A stretch of 64,000 bases of DNA from CAZZHG01 sp964653655 (GTDB lineage: Bacteria > Bdellovibrionota > FAC87 > UBA2466): the NCBI GenBank assembly GCA_964653655.1, contig CAZZHG010000013.1, positions 1-64,000 on the forward strand. Direction: 5' to 3'. The notes under the pieces were generated by a model that saw nothing but the letters and a program-made list of their open reading frames with translations, had not been told where the DNA came from and did no database searches. The translations under genes and the position numbers were made by a program. This document shows positions 33,808 to 43,003 of the stretch, one piece after another. Position 1 is the stretch's first letter. Every line of letters begins with the position of its first letter.

Positions 33808-35190
33808 TTAGCTGTTGGAGGACGGCCGCACCCATTCCACTTCGGTCTCGATCCGATACTCGAGGCGGTCATAGGCTTTGAGGTTTTCCCGAATCTCCCT
33901 GGACCAGGTTCCGTCGGCGTCAAGCAACGTTGCACGGCGCTCTTTGGGGATTGTTTGCGTGAGGCCCTTCACGACCAACTGAGGAACGATTTTCCATTCG
34001 ACGCTGATGTGATCCTCGTCGTGCTCCGTGAGCACGAAAACGTAGTTCGTCAGCGCCGGCGACCAGATTCGCGTGAGTCCAAGGGACCCGCCCCAATAGT
34101 CGGAGCCGATACCCGTGAAAACTCCAGGGCGCCCGGGCACCTCTTTCAGCTCGATTTTCGTGTAAGCCTGTCTCGTGAAGTCGAGCTCGTAAACTCGGCG
34201 GCCATCGGAGGCCCGGTGCCTGGAAAGGGCAAAGGAGGCCGAAGCGGTCGAAAGCGCCTGGCGAACGGCGTGGTCGATTAGCTTCAAGTCCCCGGGCTTC
34301 ACCAGGACGCCCTTTCGCTGGGTACCGGTGATTTGGTGTATGTCCTGGCCAAGGGCTTTTTGATTCAAAATTTTTGCGTCCCCGATTTCATTCGGGCTGA
34401 GAGCGGCCGCCGTGCGGACCACCTCGTCTTCCCAGGAAACCGAATAGGAGACTTGAGAGGTGAACGGAACAATCTTCACGCCGGAAGCTCGCTCGAGGGA
34501 ATCGCGAACGAAGAGATTCAGGAAAAACACTTGGCCCGCGTAGTTCAAATGGATGTCGTCGCCTCCGTGCTGAAACAGATCCGCGAACCGATCGTCCACC
34601 TTGGGAAGGACCATGTCGTTGAACGACATGAGCGAAATCTTTCCGGGATAGCGCTTCACGAGAACCGTGAGGGCCGCATTCACGACGGAAGCATGGCGGC
34701 CGGTCCCGTCGGCGGCGCCAAGCCCTTGCGAAAGCCGTTTCAAAGGAAGGGCCTTATCGAAAAGCGTCTTTTGATCGTCCGTCATCAAAGAGGGATCGAA
34801 GAGACTGCCCACCACGATCTGACAGCCGGTCTTCAACGCCGTTTCGACGATGTCGTTCACGGCGGCGGTCAGCTCGGCATCGGTGACGTTGGGGCTGGCG
34901 AACAGCGGAAACGCGGTCGGAAAAAATCTATCGAGCATTACTCCGACGCATTGGCGGCGAGAAACCATTGCCCGGATGGCTTCCGGATGGCGGGTGGCCA
35001 GATGGTGAAGGATGCGGTCCCGGACGCCGAAGCGAAGACCGAAACCCGCCGTGTTGCTCGCGCCGGAGGTGAAGAGAATTCCACCGGACGCGGTAAGCTC
35101 GCTCCGGAGCGTAACAAGCGCCTGAGAGTCGGCCGCGGCCTGAACGGCCACGGACAAAAGCAGTCCCGCGAAGAGAGAGAGGTACTTCAT
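33808..35190 (-). CDS. Exported SGNH-hydrolase-like protein
   Basis: 460 residues with a signal peptide (MKYLSLFAGLLLSVAVQAAA). The N-terminal 230 residues recall SGNH/GDSL hydrolases: a strand followed by GILFTSGASNTAGFG near 25-40, CQIVVGSLFDPS in the middle and a C-terminal DDIHLNYAGQVFF motif, which is the block V Asp-x-x-His. The usual GDS is not clear (SGASN instead), so catalysis is uncertain. The C-terminal half is beta-rich and unrecognised. ATG 35190 has an AAGGGTG Shine-Dalgarno; the longer frame to 35277 was rejected. Confidence 0.6.
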   Translation of the reverse strand: MKYLSLFAGLLLSVAVQAAADSQALVTLRSELTASGGILFTSGASNTAGFGLRFGVRDRILHHLATRHPEAIRAMVSRRQCVGVMLDRFFPTAFPLFASPNVTDAELTAAVNDIVETALKTGCQIVVGSLFDPSLMTDDQKTLFDKALPLKRLSQGLGAADGTGRHASVVNAALTVLVKRYPGKISLMSFNDMVLPKVDDRFADLFQHGGDDIHLNYAGQVFFLNLFVRDSLERASGVKIVPFTSQVSYSVSWEDEVVRTAAALSPNEIGDAKILNQKALGQDIHQITGTQRKGVLVKPGDLKLIDHAVRQALSTASASFALSRHRASDGRRVYELDFTRQAYTKIELKEVPGRPGVFTGIGSDYWGGSLGLTRIWSPALTNYVFVLTEHDEDHISVEWKIVPQLVVKGLTQTIPKERRATLLDADGTWSREIRENLKAYDRLEYRIETEVEWVRPSSNS

Positions 35191-35427
35191 CGGCAAACAC
35201 CCTTGGGTTAGGAAAAACCGGATATTGCCGGATTCGTGTGGGCCGAATAAAGCGCAAAGTTCGTCCCTTTGCGCCATACCCCCTCAAGATCGCAGGCCTA
35301 TTGGAGATTCGACCCACGGCTTTCGTGGAATTTCTTTTCCGCCACGGGACCGGGAACGGGCAAAAAACGTCCCTGGGATCGGGACCGCCGCCCATGCTAA
35401 AAACCGCCCCTCACACGGAGGCACGCT

Positions 35428-35844
35428 TTGAAGTTTGGAATCGTTCTGTTGGGGCTGGTGATCGGTACCGTCTCGTTCGCGGACGAACCGCCCGGCTACG
35501 ACGAAGAGATGCTTCACAACTCCGTCCACGCCTTCGTGGAAGCGATGGAAACCCCGCGGGTGTTCACCTTCGCCCCTGAAGACACGACGAAGTTCCGCGA
35601 GACCTACCAAGCTCTCAGTAAAGCAGTCGACAACGTCCACGACCAACTCGAGGAACACGCCGGTTACCCCGCGATCCGCAAGGCCGTCGTGGACTTGGAG
35701 ATTCCTGCCCAGGCGTTTTATCGCGCAGCCCGCGAGAATCAGATTAGAGCGGGCAACAAACGCAACTTGCACACGAATGACGTCTTCACGTTCATGGCTT
35801 TGCAGGACGAGCTCGAGTTCTGGACGACGCCGATAAATCCGTAA
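35428..35844 (+). CDS. Small exported helical protein
   Basis: 138 residues with a signal peptide (MKFGIVLLGLVIGTVSFAD). The mature part is helical and acidic (TTKFRETYQALSKAVDNVHD). It has the size of a four-helix-bundle protein but no haem-binding CxxCH. The start is TTG 35428 with a GGAGG Shine-Dalgarno six bases upstream. Function unknown. It precedes the HELGH protease gene by 62 bp. Confidence 0.6.
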   Translation: MKFGIVLLGLVIGTVSFADEPPGYDEEMLHNSVHAFVEAMETPRVFTFAPEDTTKFRETYQALSKAVDNVHDQLEEHAGYPAIRKAVVDLEIPAQAFYRAARENQIRAGNKRNLHTNDVFTFMALQDELEFWTTPINP

Positions 35845-35906
35845 CGGGGAGACGAAAGTTTCGACGCCCGTCGTCTTGGAGGAACGATGCTAAGATGACC
35901 CTCTAG

Positions 35907-37787
35907 ATGGGACGCCGAACCGCCTACCTTTTCAGGAGTTTCCTGCTCCCGTTCCTAGTGTGCCTGACCGCGACGTCTTTCGCCGACAAGCACGCCCGCG
36001 AAAAGGAGTTCGAAGCGGCAAGAAAAGAACACGAGGAAAACTACAAGCGCCCCGTCAGCTACCAGGACCCGAGAGAACTGAACAAGAGTCTCGCCGGGGG
36101 CCTTTGCACCTACCGGGGTTTCTGCCGCTACTTCGCGAAAAACGCGCTCAAACCTTTTCTTTATCAAGACTCCGCGGGATTCAAGGTACCCAATACGAAC
36201 TTCCTCAGAATCGATGAAACCCTATCGGCCTGCCTGACCCATAAGAAGGAATCCATCCTGGAGCCCCTTCATCGAATCGCGGCGGAGGACTACGAGAAGT
36301 TTGAAAAGACCCTCGATAAGGGCGAGCGAAAACGCTACGCAAAACTCTACGCTTGGGCGCAGGATAACCCGCCAAATCCGGATGCCGACGAGTTCAAGGA
36401 AGACTCTTTAGAGGAAAGCCTGGTCGCACTTTCCGGATACGAAATTGCAAAGAACGAGAAAGTTTTCGACCAAGCTTCGAAAGACGCCTATTTGAAATAC
36501 CTTCGCTCCATGGAGCAGCGAACCAAATTGGAGACGGCCCCGTTTCCGGAATGGGAGATTTTGGCAAACGACTATCTCGTGAGCCCAAGCCTTTACGAAA
36601 AGACCAAACCCCCTCCCGACTTCAAGGACCACACCGACAGGGCCGCCTCCGTATTCAAGTCCGCCCAATCCGATCTTCTGGATCTCTTGAAAGAGCGCAC
36701 GACCGGCTCGAACCGGGCGGCTATGGAGGGTTTGGCCACGCGACTGAAACTGATCAAGTTTGCCGTACCGACGCCGGGGTCTCCCCTGCCCTCGACTTGC
36801 TCCTCTCTCAATGCCTACTTTTCCCCGGATATCCACACCATCGTCGTTTGCCCGCAGTATCTGCGCATGCCGATACAGGCCCTCAGAAACGTAATCGGCC
36901 ACGAGCTCGGGCACGTCATCGATCCCTGTCGGAACAGCTGTCCCCTGTGCCAGCAGAAAAAGCCCCCGGTCCAAGCCACCGAGGTCGTCGTCAGCGAAGC
37001 CGCGCCGACCAGCCACTCCGAGCCTCAATTGACCACGCTCGCGGGAGACAGCGCCGAGAGCTACCATTCCCCCGCGGTCGCGGTTGAGTTTCGCAGCAAC
37101 GGGGCCACCACTTTGGAAGGCGAAAAGATCATGGCCTACGCGGAAAAGGCGAGCGACTATCCCTTCAAAAGCGTTGTGGACTGCCTGGGAGGCTTCTATT
37201 CCGTAAAGGCGCGCACGAGAGACGCCAAGAAAATTACCGCCGCATTGGGCCGAGCCTACCAAGACCTCGTCCGTTCGGGGGCCAACCCGAATGGTTCGGA
37301 CGCGACTTTCCTGGAAGACGTGAAAAAGAACGCCCCAAGATTGCTCGCGGAGAAGGGCCCGTGCAACTTCGTGGTCGATCTCATGGGGGGCAGGGAAATT
37401 ACCGGGGAGGAAAAAGACCAACGAACGGAGGCATTCGCGGATTGGGTCGCGAAGGAGCTATCCCGTCGTCACTTCAAGAACAAGGTCGCCATGATCACTT
37501 CGGACGGCAGCCAAACCGGCTCCGCGGTGGAACTACTTTCGTCTTTCGCTGGAGAATGCACTGAGGTGAAGGAAGCGGTCCAGGGCTACTTCGCCAAGCT
37601 CGCGAAGAAAGTGGGCTGTGAAGATTATGTTCGTCCGGCTAGCTCCGCCATGGAGTCGCAGCTACTCAGCTATCTCGACTCTCACCCGACGGATATGGAT
37701 CGGTACGAGCGGATTTTTCTGTCCAGTCCGGACATCGCAAAGTCCATGGGTTGCCCGGTGACTCCCGATACCAAGGATTGTTTATGA
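35907..37787 (+). CDS. Exported zinc metalloprotease-like protein (HELGH)
   Basis: 626 residues with a signal peptide (MGRRTAYLFRSFLLPFLVCL, cleavage near SFADK). The zinc site is H332-E333-L-G-H336 in RNVIGHELGHVIDPC. It is preceded by a SLNAYFSPDIHTIVVCP segment, as in M13-type gluzincins (N-A-Y-x-S-P then HExxH), and followed by TEAFADWVAKEL, which could supply the third ligand. About ten cysteines suggest disulfides outside the cytoplasm. The C-terminal SHPTDMDRYERIF resembles the end of M48-type peptidases. The stop overlaps the next gene by 4 bp. The family assignment is uncertain; the peptidase motif is clear. Confidence 0.75.
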   Translation: MGRRTAYLFRSFLLPFLVCLTATSFADKHAREKEFEAARKEHEENYKRPVSYQDPRELNKSLAGGLCTYRGFCRYFAKNALKPFLYQDSAGFKVPNTNFLRIDETLSACLTHKKESILEPLHRIAAEDYEKFEKTLDKGERKRYAKLYAWAQDNPPNPDADEFKEDSLEESLVALSGYEIAKNEKVFDQASKDAYLKYLRSMEQRTKLETAPFPEWEILANDYLVSPSLYEKTKPPPDFKDHTDRAASVFKSAQSDLLDLLKERTTGSNRAAMEGLATRLKLIKFAVPTPGSPLPSTCSSLNAYFSPDIHTIVVCPQYLRMPIQALRNVIGHELGHVIDPCRNSCPLCQQKKPPVQATEVVVSEAAPTSHSEPQLTTLAGDSAESYHSPAVAVEFRSNGATTLEGEKIMAYAEKASDYPFKSVVDCLGGFYSVKARTRDAKKITAALGRAYQDLVRSGANPNGSDATFLEDVKKNAPRLLAEKGPCNFVVDLMGGREITGEEKDQRTEAFADWVAKELSRRHFKNKVAMITSDGSQTGSAVELLSSFAGECTEVKEAVQGYFAKLAKKVGCEDYVRPASSAMESQLLSYLDSHPTDMDRYERIFLSSPDIAKSMGCPVTPDTKDCL

Positions 37788-38179
37788 AACAGGTAGCGCT
37801 CATTTTATCGATAATTTCAATAAACGCGGCGGCGGTCCCTTCGCCAAGAATCGAAAGTAAACTGGACTTCGTTCTGCACGGAGGAGAGGCACGCAGCTTC
37901 AGTGTGAGCTGGCGGGACGGTAAGGTCTACGTCGGAGATCGCCGTCTCCCCGGCACGGGCGCCATCCTGGGAAGACGTGCGTTGGCCCAAACCCTGAAAG
38001 TTCGCAGGCTCGGCGGGCCGCGGCCCGTGTGCGCGGCCGGAACGTACTTCCACAAAGTGGTTAAGGACGGAGTGGAGACCGCGGAATCTGGATGCGTGAC
38101 GGAGTCGTCTTTCGATCCGAAGGTACGGGCGTTTCGAAGGCTGGTGAAGCTGGCCTGGTCTCTTCCGCCGGAGAAATGA
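37784..38179 (+). CDS. Small exported protein coupled to the HELGH protease
   Basis: 131 residues with a short signal peptide (MKQVALILSIISINAAAVPS) and a basic, beta-rich mature part containing two cysteines. The start ATG overlaps the protease stop (ATGA), so the pair is translationally coupled; it could be a cognate inhibitor, chaperone or substrate, but this is inference from position only. Confidence 0.6.
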   Translation: MKQVALILSIISINAAAVPSPRIESKLDFVLHGGEARSFSVSWRDGKVYVGDRRLPGTGAILGRRALAQTLKVRRLGGPRPVCAAGTYFHKVVKDGVETAESGCVTESSFDPKVRAFRRLVKLAWSLPPEK

Positions 38180-38187
38180 GACGAGAA

Positions 38188-38216
38188 GGCCCGCGAGAAT
38201 CAGATCCCCGCGGGCC
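38188..38216. terminator. Hairpin between convergent genes
   Basis: GGCCCGCG (38188-38195) and CGCGGGCC (38209-38216) form an 8-bp stem with a 13-base loop in the 54-bp gap between convergent genes. There is no clear U-tract on either strand. Confidence 0.4.
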
Positions 38217-38233
38217 CCCTGCCAGACGATGCA

Positions 38234-38860
38234 TTACGGCGTCGGCCGCACGAAGCTCTTATAGACCCGATCGGCCAGTTTCGGCCCGATCGAAGTCGTC
38301 ATCCACCAACGGGCAAGACCCGCCGCCGGATTGCAAACCTTGCTAAGGAAGGTCCACTCGATCAAAGCGCGGCATCCGAAGTAGGTTCCCCAATAAGTCA
38401 CCACCGAAAGAAGCGGAACAAAGTGCTTGCGGTACTCGGCGCGATCCCACTGGTTGCTCATCGGGTTCATGACGACGGGAAGCGCCAGGTTGATGATGTT
38501 CAAGTCCGTCAGGTAGAGCCGGCGCATGGCGCTCTTGCCCAAAAACTTCTCCATCTTCACGTAGGCGTTGCGGAGAAAAGGAACGAGCGCTTTGTGATCG
38601 CCGATATCCCAGCGGCGGGCGATAAACTGCCAATCGTTGCTCATCAAATCCGCTTCGGCCACGTGGCCGCGGACTTTCATTTCGTCGGCGCCCTTCGTGA
38701 GCAGGCTCTCAATCGCGATCTGCATTTCCTCCGCGAGACCGCCGTCCTCGACGGAACGTACAATGCGCTCGACGTCCGGTTTCGGATCGTATTTCGGCTG
38801 TGTTTCCGCCTGAGCGAAGGAGACGGACCCCAAAAAGAGTAACCCGGTGATCAACCTCAT
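38234..38860 (-). CDS. Hypothetical exported protein
   Basis: 208 residues with a signal peptide (MRLITGLLFLGSVSFAQAET). The mature part is helical with a conserved-looking aromatic C-terminal half (SVVTYWGTYFGCRALIEW and GLARWWMTTSIG). ATG 38860 has a GGGAGG Shine-Dalgarno. No family recognised; the membrane-like aromatic segments near 150-185 could make it membrane-associated. Confidence 0.6.
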   Translation of the reverse strand: MRLITGLLFLGSVSFAQAETQPKYDPKPDVERIVRSVEDGGLAEEMQIAIESLLTKGADEMKVRGHVAEADLMSNDWQFIARRWDIGDHKALVPFLRNAYVKMEKFLGKSAMRRLYLTDLNIINLALPVVMNPMSNQWDRAEYRKHFVPLLSVVTYWGTYFGCRALIEWTFLSKVCNPAAGLARWWMTTSIGPKLADRVYKSFVRPTP

Positions 38861-39016
38861 CTCTAACCCTCCCGTTATGTAACCCAATTGGCATATGAGA
38901 CCTAACGTTCCGGGGTACCGTCAACGCCGGATTTTCAGTTTTATCGTCGATTTCGCGGGACCGAGCGCATTGACAACTGAAATCCCGGTTCAAGAATACG
39001 CACAAGGGAGGGCTTC

Positions 39017-40858
39017 ATGCTCACACGTTCACTTGCTCTGGTCGCAGTATTGCTTTTTGCAACGAAGTTGCGCGCCGCCACCGTCACCGATTCGATCGAG
39101 ATCGAAAGTCTCTTTCACACCATCGAGACCAACTACGGTCCGCTCGAGTACAAACACCGCCAAATCGGGCTGGATTGGAACAAGACGAAGGACAACTACC
39201 GCGTGCTCCTTCAGAACGCCGCCAATACGACGGAGTTCTACCTGACCGCCGCGCGGCTTCTCGGCGAATTGAAGGACGCCCACGTCCATTCCGAGCTGCC
39301 GACGAGCTTCGAGGCGAAGCTGCCCCTCCAGTTCACCCACGTCGAGGGTAAGACGGTGGCAAACTACGTTTCCGGAAAAGTCGTACGGTTGAAAACCTGC
39401 CCCATCGCCGTAGGCGACGAGCTGGTCAGCCTGGACGGCCAAACTCCCGACGATATCCGCCAGAAGCTCGGCGCCGTCCGCGGCCTCGGCAACGCCCGCT
39501 CGGACCTGGCTTTTCTGACAAGGGCCTTGACGTCCCGCGCCGAAAAGAACGGATTGCCCGTTCCGGCCGGAACCAAGCCCATCGCGAAGCTGGAGCTTCG
39601 CAATGCCAATAACCAGCTCTACACCTGCGATATCGCCTGGGACGTGAAGGGATCGCGTCTGGTGGAGCTGAAACCCAGCGGAAGCGAGTACCTCAACTCC
39701 ACCTGGGGCGCGCGCACGGACAAGCCACTGAAGACCTTCATCGAAAACCTCATCCTCTTGCAGAACAAGCTCGTGCTGCTGCAGGCCCCCTTCCCGATGG
39801 ACGGGTTGCTCGCCGCCAAAGCGGATAAGGACGAGAAGGGTCTCAAGATCGACATCGGCCACAAGAAACCGTTTTATCCGATGCCGAAGACCTACCATGA
39901 GTTCGAAGCGCCGGCCCTCATGAAGACGCTCATCTCGGCGAGCGGCATGCAGGCGGGAACGTTCCTTCATAACGGCAAGACGATCGGTTACCTGCGCATT
40001 CCGGATTACGTAGCGGGACACCCGATCTTCTCGCAGTTCGCGCTCCGCTACATCATGTACCGCCTGGAAGACGAAGCCCAATGGCTGATAATCGATCAGA
40101 TGAACAACCCCGGCGGCTACGTCCAGTTCAGCGACGCTCTCGTAGAGTCTCTCGTCGGGAAAATCGATACGAACCGGCACATGAAGTTCGCCGTGAAGCC
40201 CACCCAGGACTTCCTGCGGATCTACGCCGAGATTCTCTCGCTGCTGGAAACATCCAGCGACGACGATACTTTGAAAATTCCGGCGGCGTTCAAGGCGAAG
40301 TACATCCCGCTTCTGCGCCGCGAGATGGACAAAGTGGTCAACGCGTATGCGGCGAACGATAACCTGAGCGAGCCCATCGACTTCTATCTGATGAGCGAGC
40401 TGGTGACGGAGCTCGTCGATACACTGCTCGTCCGGCTCATCTCGGAGGAATACCCGAAAATTTCCGGGCTCCTCAAGTTCGCCGCCCGGCAGCTGCTCGG
40501 CATCGATCCCGGCAAGAAGTACAAGTTCACGAAGCGGGTGTACATGCTGACCAACGAGCTCGACTTCTCGGGAGCGGATGCGACCCCCGCGGTGCTGAAG
40601 GACTACGATCGGGTTACCCTCGTCGGCGTGAATACGGCCGGCGCGGGCGGCTCCGTCGGAATGTTCAGCCACCACGTAAAGAACCCGTTCAAGTTCTCGC
40701 TCACGCAGAGCCTGATGATCCGAAAAGGAAACGCGCTCGTGGAAAATGTCGGCGTCAAACCCGACATCGGCCTCGAAGTGAGCCTCACGGACATCAAGAC
40801 GAACTATAAGGGTTACTTCGATCGCGTCTTGAAGGCGATCGACTCTCAGAGACCCTAA
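39017..40858 (+). CDS. Exported S41-family (tail-specific/C-terminal processing) peptidase
   Basis: 613 residues with a signal peptide (MLTRSLALVAVLLFATKLRA). A PDZ-like module sits near 115-200 (IAVGDELVSLDGQTPDDIRQ). The catalytic domain contains TIGYLRIPDYV and IIDQMNNPGG, and the nucleophile region ELDFSGADATPAVL with S518 in the S41 position. GVNTAGAGG and VENVGVKPDI complete the family pattern. The expected Lys base is not obvious: D521 occupies the site near the Ser where the helix starts. An insertion of about 110 residues lies between the NNPGG strand and the Ser. The start has a GGGAGG Shine-Dalgarno, and an intrinsic terminator follows. Confidence 0.85.
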   Translation: MLTRSLALVAVLLFATKLRAATVTDSIEIESLFHTIETNYGPLEYKHRQIGLDWNKTKDNYRVLLQNAANTTEFYLTAARLLGELKDAHVHSELPTSFEAKLPLQFTHVEGKTVANYVSGKVVRLKTCPIAVGDELVSLDGQTPDDIRQKLGAVRGLGNARSDLAFLTRALTSRAEKNGLPVPAGTKPIAKLELRNANNQLYTCDIAWDVKGSRLVELKPSGSEYLNSTWGARTDKPLKTFIENLILLQNKLVLLQAPFPMDGLLAAKADKDEKGLKIDIGHKKPFYPMPKTYHEFEAPALMKTLISASGMQAGTFLHNGKTIGYLRIPDYVAGHPIFSQFALRYIMYRLEDEAQWLIIDQMNNPGGYVQFSDALVESLVGKIDTNRHMKFAVKPTQDFLRIYAEILSLLETSSDDDTLKIPAAFKAKYIPLLRREMDKVVNAYAANDNLSEPIDFYLMSELVTELVDTLLVRLISEEYPKISGLLKFAARQLLGIDPGKKYKFTKRVYMLTNELDFSGADATPAVLKDYDRVTLVGVNTAGAGGSVGMFSHHVKNPFKFSLTQSLMIRKGNALVENVGVKPDIGLEVSLTDIKTNYKGYFDRVLKAIDSQRP

Positions 40859-40870
40859 ACGGCACTTCAT

Positions 40871-40902
40871 GGCGCGGGTCCGGCGACGGACCCGCGCCTT
40901 TT
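40871..40902 (+). terminator. Intrinsic terminator after the S41 peptidase gene
   Basis: GGCGCGGGTCC (40871-40881) pairs with GGACCCGCGCC (40888-40898) through a 6-base loop, followed by TTTT. An 11-bp perfect GC-rich stem. Confidence 0.75.
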
Positions 40903-40982
40903 CATTTCCGATCCGGTTTCCCCCAATTTTCCGCGTTTCTCCACGAGGGGCGAATTTCCGCCCCCTTATGGAGGATACTTTC

Positions 40983-41303
40983 ATGAAATTCTGGATGGCA
41001 GCATTTGTCGGGCTCATGCTTACCGTGGGCCCCGCGTACGCGAACGATCAAACCTCGGCCGAGGATCTTTCGGTGGGTGAGAGCGAGTCTCTTGCCCTCG
41101 ATACGACGGAGACGTTCGGGCTGGAGGGCGACACGTTCTCCCACGGTCAGTTTCTTTGTTACGCCTCTTCGGCCCTTTACGGCGGCTACTACATGGGACG
41201 CGATGAGAACCTGTATCGCGCGAAACTGAAGGCACTCTTCAGTTGCTACAAGCGCACTCACCAGCGCTGCAAGATACAGTTTTGCCGGAAAACCTTCGGC
41301 TGA
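40983..41303 (+). CDS. Small exported cysteine-containing protein
   Basis: 106 residues with a signal peptide (MKFWMAAFVGLMLTVGPAYA). The mature region is acidic for 40 residues, then basic with four cysteines (FLCYASSALYGG; LFSCYKRTHQRCKIQFC) that could form two disulfides. ATG 40983 has a GGAGG Shine-Dalgarno, eight bases away. Function unknown. It is flanked by hairpin terminators on both sides, so it is a single-gene unit. Confidence 0.65.
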   Translation: MKFWMAAFVGLMLTVGPAYANDQTSAEDLSVGESESLALDTTETFGLEGDTFSHGQFLCYASSALYGGYYMGRDENLYRAKLKALFSCYKRTHQRCKIQFCRKTFG

Positions 41304-41311
41304 AACCGGAA

Positions 41312-41337
41312 AGCCGGTCCCCGCGGGGGGACCGGCT
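41312..41337 (+). terminator. GC-rich hairpin after the small cysteine protein gene
   Basis: AGCCGGTCCCC (41312-41322) pairs with GGGGACCGGCT (41327-41337), loop of four. It starts 9 bp after the stop; no U-tract. Confidence 0.5.
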
Positions 41338-41430
41338 AGGCGGCCAAAACCGGGCCCATGACGCTGGACACAAAAAGCGCTGGACGGACCGCCTTTCCCC
41401 CCTTACTTTGCGGGCGGTTGAGGGGGATTC

Positions 41431-42402
41431 TTGGGAAAATTTCTGTTCGCTCTTTGGCTTTCGGTTTTCTCGGCGAGCGCGCACGCGTGGAACCGTGACG
41501 AGGTACTTCGCGAGATGGAGCCTTGGATTTCCTCTTGTGTCGCGCGCACGGACACGACCCATCCCGTCTTTCACGGATGCTGGGACTGGCACTCGGCGGT
41601 TCACGGCCATTGGGCGCTTTTTCGCATAGCCAACGCCCTGAACACGACGAGCCGCCATACCATGCTCGCGGAGAAGTCTCTCTCCCCCGCACTATTGAAG
41701 TCGGAAGAAAAGACGCTCGCGACTAACCTTCTCTTCGAAAATCCCTACGGCCGCTCGTGGTTTCTCCGGCTCGCGATCGACTTCGAACGTTGGGCGGACG
41801 CCAACCGGGTAAGCGACGCGGGACGGCTGCGCTCTCTCGGCGATCTGGTGGCGGCGAGCCTTCTGCAATATTTCGGCTCGACTCCCCCGGTACCGGATTC
41901 CCCTGAGTACGACAACGCTTCGTGGGCTTTCTATCAGCTTCATTCCTATTTCGAGTTCACGGGAAATCAGGCCGCCCGCAACGCTCTCGAGAAACTGATC
42001 GAGGCGAAGTTTCTGGTAAGCCCGTCGAAAGTCACCTTCGCCTCCGATGGCTCAGGTTTTTTCTCTCTATTCGGCAATTGGATTTATCTCGTCGCGAAGT
42101 CTCTGCCTTCCGCGGCCCTCGGAGATTTTCTGCACACGCATCCGGTCACGCCCGGCTCCCTGAATCCGATTCCGGTATCGAGCGATCACAGTCTCGGCCT
42201 GGTTTGGAGCCGAGCTTGGGCCGTCTCGGCGCTGGAACGCTCCGCGATCGAGCCTTCCCTTACTCCGGTCTGGCGCCAAGCCTTCGAGGCGCACGTCGCC
42301 CAGGGACTCGCCAACCATGCCGCGAAAAAGAGCGACTACCGCGCGTACGGACACTGGGTCCCCCAGTTCGCCGTCTACGCGCTCACCGAATCGCTCGATT
42401 AA
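41431..42402 (+). CDS. Exported DUF2891-family protein
   Basis: 323 residues with a signal peptide (MGKFLFALWLSVFSASAHAW). The HPVFHGCWDWHSAVHGHW segment near 44-61, together with LLFENPYGRSWFLRLA, is characteristic of DUF2891, an all-helical family resembling (alpha/alpha)6-barrel enzymes; the catalytic role is not known to me. The start is TTG 41431 after GGGGG. The stop overlaps the convergent downstream gene by 4 bp. Confidence 0.8.
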   Translation: MGKFLFALWLSVFSASAHAWNRDEVLREMEPWISSCVARTDTTHPVFHGCWDWHSAVHGHWALFRIANALNTTSRHTMLAEKSLSPALLKSEEKTLATNLLFENPYGRSWFLRLAIDFERWADANRVSDAGRLRSLGDLVAASLLQYFGSTPPVPDSPEYDNASWAFYQLHSYFEFTGNQAARNALEKLIEAKFLVSPSKVTFASDGSGFFSLFGNWIYLVAKSLPSAALGDFLHTHPVTPGSLNPIPVSSDHSLGLVWSRAWAVSALERSAIEPSLTPVWRQAFEAHVAQGLANHAAKKSDYRAYGHWVPQFAVYALTESLD

Positions 42403-42905
42403 GGCTTAACGCTGTCGATGCAGACTTTGAGCGAGCTCGGATCTATCGCCGTCAGAGTCTTCGTATCGTTGTAGAAAACCAGGTTGTTGGGTCCCGACTG
42501 CATGTTGTGAGCCGTGTCGATCGTGGTACGCAACTTCTGGCAGTGCTTCACGGCACCGACAGAGGCGTAGAGAAGAAACATGCCGGTCTGGCCGGGAGCG
42601 ATATTGGCGCCGAGGTTGTAGCCGCCTACGCCATTGGGACCGTAGAGCGAAGCATTGGCGTTCACTAGGGACCCAACGCGAACTCCTCCGCGGGACCGCT
42701 TGATTCCGAGGGTACCGACGTTTTTGACCATCAAAGAGATTCGAAGCACCTGGCCTCCGCTCACATCGTCTCCGAGCACCTTACGGATATTCAAAGACAC
42801 TGGAGTGAGATCTTGCGTTGGACCGGCGAGATCCTCGTCGGCCTTGGCTTGGGACGTCATCGAAGCCGCCAGCATAAGGGCGGTTACTAGCAATTGGTTT
42901 TTCAT
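42399..42905 (-). CDS. Exported hypothetical protein, CARDB-like
   Basis: 168 residues with a signal peptide (MKNQLLVTALMLAASMTSQA). The mature part is a beta sandwich with a CARDB-like pattern (VLRISLMVKNVGTLGI, then APGQTGMFLLYASV), and two cysteines near the C-terminus. ATG 42905 has a very strong AAGGAGGTG Shine-Dalgarno. It lies 98 bp from the next exported protein gene on the same strand. Confidence 0.65.
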   Translation of the reverse strand: MKNQLLVTALMLAASMTSQAKADEDLAGPTQDLTPVSLNIRKVLGDDVSGGQVLRISLMVKNVGTLGIKRSRGGVRVGSLVNANASLYGPNGVGGYNLGANIAPGQTGMFLLYASVGAVKHCQKLRTTIDTAHNMQSGPNNLVFYNDTKTLTAIDPSSLKVCIDSVKP

Positions 42906-43003
42906 GGGCGAACACCTCCTTACAGGTTCACGCGGAGAAGCTCGCCCAATCGGCTCATTAGAGGAGGCGGCCCCGGCCGGGCAGGCCGGAACCGCCGTTG
43001 GGA

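Noticed and set aside
39029..41017. 662-codon minus-strand open frame opposite the S41 peptidase
   Set aside because: Antisense shadow; the plus strand has a signal peptide, PDZ-like module and catalytic motifs.
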